This document shows, piece by piece, positions 58,790 through 64,000 of a DNA stretch of 64,000 nucleotides. The notes below the pieces were generated by a model. It was not told the DNA's origin and made no database searches. It worked only from the letters and a program-made list of their open reading frames with translations. The translations under genes and the position numbers were made by a program. Each line of letters begins with the position of its first letter. Positions within the stretch are counted from its first letter, which is position 1. The stretch lies in NCBI RefSeq assembly GCF_014694315.1, contig NZ_JAAOXD010000004.1, positions 97,653 through 161,652 on the forward strand, read 5' to 3'. This DNA comes from Arthrobacter ipis. Lineage in GTDB: Bacteria > Actinomycetota > Actinomycetes > Actinomycetales > Micrococcaceae.

Positions 58790-59794
58790 ATGTCAGGAAT
58801 CAGTTTTACGGCCATCGACTTCGAGACGGCCAACAGCCACCGCGGCTCGGCATGCGCCGTCGGCCTGGTGAAGGTCCGGGACGGGCACATCGTGGACACG
58901 GCGTCGTGGCTCATCAAGCCACCGCCCGGCATCGACGACTTCGATCCCATCAACGTGGAGCTCCACGGCATCACAGAACCGGACGTTCAGAACGCCGCCG
59001 ACTGGGAGATGTCACTCGAGGGCATTCTGCAGTTCGTCTCCGAGGACCCGATCGTGGCTTTCGATGCCGCCTACGACGCCTCCGTGATGCGCACAGCCAC
59101 CGAGCACCAACACCTGGACCTGCCGGCCAAGGACTTCTACTGCGCGCTGCACCTCGCGGAGGACCACCTGGCCCAGCCGCGGCCCCGCCTCAGCGACGCG
59201 CTGGCCGCGCTGGAACTTCCGCCCGTTGAGCGGCACGAGCCGCGGGCACACGCACTGGCCTGCGCCCAGATCGTCCTCGCCATCGCCGCCCGCCGCGGCT
59301 TCACCACTCTGGCCGAGGCCTGGGAAGGGCCGACGACGGCGGTCGGCAAGCGCCGCCGTGGCCGTCGCGTCCGCACCGACTCCGGCCCGGAAGCTGAAAT
59401 ATCCGACGGCGGCCCGCACCTGATTGCCGACGGCGGCGGGACCGCCCGGGCCGGCAGCGCTGACATGCTGCAGCTGAGCCGGACCGAGGTTGAGCTCCCC
59501 GACTTTGAGCGCTCCGAAATTAGGCGCTCAGACGCTGAGCGCGTAGAACCGAACGCGGCCGCCACACCGGGAGCCGCGAAGCGCGCATTCCGCACCGCAG
59601 CGGGGCTGGTCCTGTTCGCACTGGGCGCGGCGGCCGCCGTCGGGCTCGCCTACCTTACGGGACTGACCATCAGGTACGTCGCGGCTGGCCAGACCGTCAC
59701 CGCTGCACTGACACTCGCCGCAGCCGCGGCAACCATGTGGGCGATCTGGGCAAGCATCACCCGCGGCTGGCACCGGCTCCGCCCCCGCAACTGA
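58790..59794 (+). CDS. Membrane-anchored DnaQ-like exonuclease-domain protein, catalytic Asp replaced
   Basis: A 334-aa protein from ATG 58790 with GGGGAGG upstream. An N-terminal DEDD exonuclease fold starts FTAIDFETANSHRGSACAVG (Asp, Glu) and has FDAAYDASVMRTA (third Asp). The last motif should be H-x4-D; here RHEPRAHALACAQIVLAI gives His at the Asp position. A Ser/Arg/Glu-rich linker follows (about 190-275), then two transmembrane helices (GLVLFALGAAAAVGLAYLTG and TAALTLAAAAATMWAIWASI). The fold is clear; activity is doubtful and the membrane anchor is unusual. Confidence 0.75.
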   Translation: MSGISFTAIDFETANSHRGSACAVGLVKVRDGHIVDTASWLIKPPPGIDDFDPINVELHGITEPDVQNAADWEMSLEGILQFVSEDPIVAFDAAYDASVMRTATEHQHLDLPAKDFYCALHLAEDHLAQPRPRLSDALAALELPPVERHEPRAHALACAQIVLAIAARRGFTTLAEAWEGPTTAVGKRRRGRRVRTDSGPEAEISDGGPHLIADGGGTARAGSADMLQLSRTEVELPDFERSEIRRSDAERVEPNAAATPGAAKRAFRTAAGLVLFALGAAAAVGLAYLTGLTIRYVAAGQTVTAALTLAAAAATMWAIWASITRGWHRLRPRN

Positions 59795-59955
59795 CGGGCG
59801 ATAACTGACCTGCCCCGTCTGCGGCCTGCCGCCACGGGTTCATACTTCGCGTCTGCGAGAATGCTTGTGGACTGGGGCGGGCGTAGCTGAACAAGGCCGC
59901 CCCTTCAGCTCAACGAAGCTCATCGAGGCCATGCGGCCGGGGAAGGCGGACATCC

Positions 59956-60711
59956 ATGCCCATGTGGGCCCAGGCGCTGTTTTGGGGAACTCTGGCCGGC
60001 GGAGCGCTGGTTCTCGGCTCGGGACTGTCCTGGAAGTGGAACATCCCCGCCAAGCTTGTCTCCTCGATCATGGCCTTCGGCGCCGGCGTGCTCATCTCCG
60101 CGCTGGCGTTCGAACTCGTGGACGAGGCTGTGCAGGGCGGGGGACTCTGGCCCACTGTCTTCGGCTTCCTCGTCGGCGCGGTGGTCTATGTCAGCGCGAA
60201 TGCGCTGCTGGCCCGCTCCGGGGCCAAGCACCGGAAACGCTCCAAGGACCAGCAGCCCTCCGAAAAGGACGATCCGGGCAGCGGCACGGCCATCGCCGTC
60301 GGGGCACTCCTGGACGGCATTCCTGAGTCGGTGGTCCTGGGCCTGGGCCTCATCACCGCAGGCTCGGTGAGCCCGGCCATGCTCGCCGCCGTCTTCATCT
60401 CCAACGTCCCGGAGGGGCTGTCCAGCACGGCAGGCATGAAGAAGGCCGGCCGCGGTGCCAAGTACGTCTTCGGCGTATGGGGCGGCATCGCCCTGCTCTC
60501 CGGGCTCGCGTCACTGATTGGCTACACGGCGCTCGAGACCGCGCCCGACAGCATGGTCGCCTTCATCACCGCCGTCGCCGCCGGCGGGATCCTGGCCATG
60601 CTCGCGGACACGATGATCCCCGAGGCCTTCGAGGAGCACCACAACCTCACCGGCCTGGTGGCCGCAGTGGGCTTCCTCTGCGCGTTCACCATCCACCACG
60701 TTGGCGGTTAG
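59956..60711 (+). CDS. ZIP-family metal transporter
   Basis: A 251-aa membrane protein with 7-8 helices. The transport-site motifs are VGALLDGIPESVVLGLGL (helix 4) and FISNVPEGLSSTAGMKKAG (helix 5), the ZIP HxxxE/NxxPEG pattern with Asp in the first position. A charged cytoplasmic loop (AKHRKRSKDQQPSEKDDP) links helices 3 and 4. ATG 59956 follows AAGGCGG. Imports Zn, Fe or Mn by family knowledge; the metal is not readable. Confidence 0.87.
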   Translation: MPMWAQALFWGTLAGGALVLGSGLSWKWNIPAKLVSSIMAFGAGVLISALAFELVDEAVQGGGLWPTVFGFLVGAVVYVSANALLARSGAKHRKRSKDQQPSEKDDPGSGTAIAVGALLDGIPESVVLGLGLITAGSVSPAMLAAVFISNVPEGLSSTAGMKKAGRGAKYVFGVWGGIALLSGLASLIGYTALETAPDSMVAFITAVAAGGILAMLADTMIPEAFEEHHNLTGLVAAVGFLCAFTIHHVGG

Positions 60712-60721
60712 CTGGTGACCC

Positions 60722-60794
60722 CGACGACGGGCGGCCGGCGACGCTGGCGTCCACCCGCCGTCGAGCTTTGACGACCGGTCCGAACGGACCGGTC
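60722..60794. terminator. Hairpins between convergent ZIP and multicopper oxidase genes
   Basis: An imperfect CGACGGGCGG / CCGCCGTCG hairpin at 60722-60763 and a perfect one, GACCGGTCCG-AA-CGGACCGGTC, at 60773-60794. The second touches the oxidase TGA. Confidence 0.75.
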
Positions 60795-63141
60795 AGGCAG
60801 CCGTGACTGTGACAGTCCGTGTGGCGAGCACCTCCGACGTGATCCAGTGCAGGAAATCGATGCTGATGGTGTACTTTCCCGCGGCAGGAGGACGCAGCAG
60901 GAAGTCGAACTTCTCGGCGGCGCCTGACTTGATGATGTTGGTCAGGAGCGGTTGGCCGGCTGTCGAGGGCTGCACCGCGGGGGCGGTGGGGCTGGGGGTG
61001 TTCCAGAACGGCCGGCCGTCGTGGGCGATCAGTTCGGCGATCTTGGCGGCCCTGCCGGCCGCGTCCGTGATCCTTGTCAGGGTTGGGAAGTAGTCGACGT
61101 TCACCATGCGCACCAGCGTCGGGTATTTGCCGTTCCGCACGACGTTGGCGCGCATCTGGGAGACGGCCCAGACGATGTCGTCGCCCCTTGGCCGGTTGGG
61201 GATGTTGCCGCCCAAGAGGAAGAAGTGCCTCGGCTCAAAGCGGTTCAGCCCCGCGTCCTCGCCGTTGAGCCCCGCGGCGTGGTTCAGTTCATGCCACCTC
61301 GGGTCGAGGGAGTAGGGCGCAACGAGGGTTTCGGTGGCGATGTCATACAGCGGACCTTCAAAGGTATGGCGGCGGGTGCCGGCCGGAGCAGGTGCAGCGG
61401 GGTTGGGTCGGGGATCGACGACGATCGCACCGAACATGCCCATCTGGACGTGGAGCGGGGTGTTGACGTGGCAGTGGTAGAAGTAGGTTCCCGCCGCTCC
61501 GCGGTTGGGGTTGCCGCGTTCTGCAGCGTCCGGCCTCCACTGGTACGTGTAGTGCCCGGTGACCTCGAAGGAGGTGTGGCCCACGCCGTCGTTCCTCGGG
61601 TCCGGTTCGATGCCGTGCCAGTGGATGGTGTGCACCCTCTTGCTGGGCTTGATGGTGGACTGGAACAGTTGGCCCTCCTGCATCCGCACCGTGGTCCCGG
61701 GGATCTGGCGCCCGAAATCGTTTCCCTCGAAGCTCCACATCTCATGCTCGGAGCCGTCAGGGAACACGAACTTCCTGTTGAAGAAGTCCATCTCGAGGAA
61801 CACGTCGGGCTTCAGCGGAAACTCGGTTTCCGGGCTGCCCTCATGGGGCTGGTCAGACGAGAAGTCCACCTGGCTCCTGAAGGTGTGGTGCGGATCCGCG
61901 GCCGTAGGGGGCGTCCCCTGCACCGGGGCGGGCTGGGCGGCCAGCACCCAGTCCGCCACCAGCCCGCCCGGGTACAGCCCTCCGCGGGCTGTCTGCGACG
62001 GCTCCGCGTGGCAGTGCATGGGGTAGGTCCAGTCCTCGTTCCGTGCATTCCATACCTGGTCGATCACCTCCGGCGGCCGCCGGACCGGCAGGATGGCCTC
62101 CTTGCGTTCCAGCGGCTGCAGTTGGATGGTGTCCTCCCACTGCTGGAGCACGACGTCGCCCTGGGCCGTAACCCGGCCGTGCGACCGTGGGAAATCAATG
62201 CCGTTGGCGCGCACCGTCCACACATGGTTGCCGTGGTAGTGGAGCTGATGGTCAACTATCCCGGCGTTGAGCATCCGCATGAGGTGCCCGGTGCGGATGG
62301 CTCCGGCCGCCGGGGAGGCGCTGAAGTTGCGCACATCGGTCTCCCGCGGATGGCCCGAGGGCAGCGTGTCCTCGTGCCGCCGCTCGTTGAACTCCAGATC
62401 AGTGGTGACGGCCAATGACTGGAACCCGGCGAACCCGTTGATGGTGAAGTAGTCCGGCACCGCGGGGGTGGCGAGCGGATCGACTGTCTGGTCCCTCGAG
62501 GCGATGCGCGCCCAGTTGGAGTCCACGTCGTGGCACAGCCACAGCCATTGGCGCTCGAACTCGGCAGCGCCCGGGGCAAGCCGCCATGCATTGCGGGGAT
62601 CGATTACCACCAGGCCGCCGTACAGGCCAAGGGTCCGTTCCACCGGCTGGTTGCCCGGGTCCGTGTACAGGTAAGTTCCCGGCCGCGGTGCGGGAAACCG
62701 CACGAGCTTGGATTTCCCCGGCGCTACCGGTCCGGATCCGACGTCGGCCCCGCCTGCCCCGGCACGGTGGAACCGCATCTCGTGCGGCTGCGCGAGGTTG
62801 TTGTGCACCATGATCTCGACGGTGCTGCCCGTCTCGGCGATCAGCGTCCGCGGCGGAAAGAAACTGGCCCAGTACCCGCGTCGGGCAAGGAACTGTCGGG
62901 GGAGCGCAGGGTCCGGCCGCAGCGGCTGGGGCCTCCCGTGTGGAGGCAGCGGGGCGCCCAGCGGGTAGGTCCTGCTGGCCACCACTCTTCCGTTGGCGGT
63001 GATGACCCTCGGGCTCAGTGCCAATGCTGGGTTCTGATCGTTAACCGCGGTACGGCGGTCCCCGAAGCCACGGTGGTAGACCAGCGATCCGTCCACCATG
63101 GGAACGAATCCGTCGTTGATATGGATGTCCAGAATAGCCAC
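60793..63141 (-). CDS. Large cytoplasmic-type multicopper oxidase
   Basis: A 782-aa protein with no signal peptide (starts MAILDIHINDGFVPMVDGSL). Copper motifs appear in the order HEMRFHRAG, LHYHGNHVW, TYPMHCHAEPSQ, then HTIHWHGIE and FYHCHVNTPLHVQMGM. The last two form a normal type 1/trinuclear set; the earlier pair suggests an additional, degenerate copper domain set. It is about 250 residues longer than a standard three-domain oxidase. Start ATG 63141 has an upstream GGGAGG site. Substrate unknown; a fused or duplicated laccase-like enzyme is the best description. Confidence 0.75.
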   Translation of the reverse strand: MAILDIHINDGFVPMVDGSLVYHRGFGDRRTAVNDQNPALALSPRVITANGRVVASRTYPLGAPLPPHGRPQPLRPDPALPRQFLARRGYWASFFPPRTLIAETGSTVEIMVHNNLAQPHEMRFHRAGAGGADVGSGPVAPGKSKLVRFPAPRPGTYLYTDPGNQPVERTLGLYGGLVVIDPRNAWRLAPGAAEFERQWLWLCHDVDSNWARIASRDQTVDPLATPAVPDYFTINGFAGFQSLAVTTDLEFNERRHEDTLPSGHPRETDVRNFSASPAAGAIRTGHLMRMLNAGIVDHQLHYHGNHVWTVRANGIDFPRSHGRVTAQGDVVLQQWEDTIQLQPLERKEAILPVRRPPEVIDQVWNARNEDWTYPMHCHAEPSQTARGGLYPGGLVADWVLAAQPAPVQGTPPTAADPHHTFRSQVDFSSDQPHEGSPETEFPLKPDVFLEMDFFNRKFVFPDGSEHEMWSFEGNDFGRQIPGTTVRMQEGQLFQSTIKPSKRVHTIHWHGIEPDPRNDGVGHTSFEVTGHYTYQWRPDAAERGNPNRGAAGTYFYHCHVNTPLHVQMGMFGAIVVDPRPNPAAPAPAGTRRHTFEGPLYDIATETLVAPYSLDPRWHELNHAAGLNGEDAGLNRFEPRHFFLLGGNIPNRPRGDDIVWAVSQMRANVVRNGKYPTLVRMVNVDYFPTLTRITDAAGRAAKIAELIAHDGRPFWNTPSPTAPAVQPSTAGQPLLTNIIKSGAAEKFDFLLRPPAAGKYTISIDFLHWITSEVLATRTVTVTAA

Positions 63142-63338
63142 GCCCGACCTCCCAGTGTGCTGGGGACCGAGGTTAAGCTGAAGTGCAAGTCCATGTTCGC
63201 CCCCAATTGCGCTTTCAGACTGCCCCCATGGTTGGGCTTGGAGCCTAGGGAAAGCTTGGGACCGCCGTCGATAAAGCGCATGTCCTCACATAGGCCGCTC
63301 CGGCGGCGCTGTGCACACCTTACGTGACGACGCCGGTA

Positions 63339-64000
63339 TCAAGCGGTGCGGGGCAGCCCGGAGGCCGCCTCAAGCCGCAGCTCCAGGTCTGTCATGACCA
63401 CCGCGGCCAGGTCCCGCAGGTTTGCACTGTCCGAGTCGGTCATGGTGCGGGGTTCGAAGTCCAGGATGCAGAGAGTGCCCAGGTTGTAGCCGTTCCGCGT
63501 TTTGAGGGGAGCGCCGGCGTAGAACTTCAGGCCGAATTCGCCGGCGACCAGCGGATTGAGCAGCGCCCGCGGGTCCTCCGGTGCGTTCTCCACCACCCAG
63601 AGATCGTCCTGCAGGATCGCCGATGCGCAGAGCCCCGGGTCCCTGCTGATCTGTTGAACGTCCAGGCCGTGGTGGGACTTGAACCAGATCCGGTCATGAT
63701 CCACGATCGACACGATGGCCACCGGCACCGAGAACAGCCTGGCAGCCAACGCGGTGAGTCTGTCGAAGGCGCCGTCCGGGGGAGTGTCGAGGATGCTGTA
63801 GCGACGCACTTCCTCCATCCGGGCTGCCTCGTCGGCGGGAATGACGGTGGCGTCCACCTTGTGCTTTCCGCGGCTGCTCAGGGACAGCTCATACAGGGCC
63901 TGGCTCACCTCGGTGGTCGACGGCCTGTCCTCCGGGTTCCGCGCCGTCATGGCCGCCAGGAGGAGCCGCCACTCGGGCTCGACATCCTCCGGGATATGGG
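63339..64000 (-). CDS. Protein kinase C-lobe fused to GAF domain, N-terminus outside window
   Basis: The frame is open to the window edge. Its first visible residues (EPEWRLLLAAMTARNPEDRP) match the end of a Hanks-type Ser/Thr kinase catalytic domain (subdomain XI). After a linker a GAF domain follows (VPVAIVSIVDHDRIWFKSHH, GAPLKTRNGYNLGTLCILDF, ending LRDLAAVVMTDLELRLE). GAF of this kind often binds a ligand or senses redox. The internal ATG at 63950 is not the true start. The gene is therefore a kinase-GAF sensor, partial here. Confidence 0.7.
   Translation of the reverse strand, partial: HIPEDVEPEWRLLLAAMTARNPEDRPSTTEVSQALYELSLSSRGKHKVDATVIPADEAARMEEVRRYSILDTPPDGAFDRLTALAARLFSVPVAIVSIVDHDRIWFKSHHGLDVQQISRDPGLCASAILQDDLWVVENAPEDPRALLNPLVAGEFGLKFYAGAPLKTRNGYNLGTLCILDFEPRTMTDSDSANLRDLAAVVMTDLELRLEAASGLPRTA

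Noticed and set aside
1..64000. CRISPR arrays, tRNA and rRNA genes
   Set aside because: No regularly spaced repeats and no cloverleaf or rRNA signature were recognised by eye; a tRNA scan and covariance-model search would be decisive.

Overview
This is a high-GC actinobacterial chromosome segment, most like Arthrobacter or Pseudarthrobacter (Micrococcaceae). That is inferred from codon use, gene content and 3'-end dispersed repeats; no rRNA is present to confirm it. It holds about 55 genes or gene remnants and no complete insertion sequence, CRISPR array, rRNA or tRNA that I can see.

Layout. 1-2780: end of a sugar-alcohol operon (MalG-type permease tail, sorbitol-type zinc dehydrogenase, mannitol 2-dehydrogenase). 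2803-10452: a defence segment with a MazE/MazF-type toxin-antitoxin pair and a complete type I Wadjet operon (jetABCD, minus strand, overlapping genes), bounded on both sides by copies of the same imperfect palindrome. 10495-11530: decaying accessory DNA, with a Phd-type antitoxin beside a broken VapC toxin and a short collapsed copy of JetC and JetD sequence. 11547-20608: two divergent arms forming a complete galacturonate route to pyruvate and glyceraldehyde-3-phosphate (uxaC, GPH symporter, KDPG aldolase, KDG kinase; LacI regulator, uxaA, uxaB). 20811-28444: small enzymes, then an amino-acid cluster (ThDP enzyme, Lrp regulator, HisC-like aminotransferase, APC permease). 28551-38242: two membrane or cytoplasmic unknowns, a Tat-exported multicopper oxidase, a GH15 glucosidase, a XRE-cupin regulator divergent from a thioredoxin-reductase-like flavoprotein, and an alpha/beta hydrolase whose frame runs antisense through its neighbour. 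38285-46467: lipid kinase, small conserved proteins, TetR, TfoX-like, a lipoprotein/NRAMP-like/PRC-barrel operon, a cold-shock gene with a structured leader, and a decayed pRiA4b-type gene. 46620-52236: SARP regulator and the gluconate module (GntR, gntK, gntP). 52342-64000: DJ-1 protein, Cfa-type methyltransferase, a 2TM protein, a secreted protein in AT-rich DNA, PhoD phosphatase, a membrane-anchored exonuclease-like protein, a ZIP transporter, a second large multicopper oxidase and a truncated kinase-GAF protein.

Working together. Three carbon-source modules (polyols, galacturonate, gluconate) feed central metabolism, the last two with local repressors and visible palindromic operator candidates. 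The accessory signal is concentrated at 2.8-11.5 kb: Wadjet is a known anti-plasmid SMC system, and the flanking palindromes, toxin-antitoxin genes and JetC/JetD debris suggest repeated gain and loss there. A second pattern is a dispersed repeat (core about GGTTTCGACAGGCTCAACCA) at gene 3' ends, twice supplying a stop codon.
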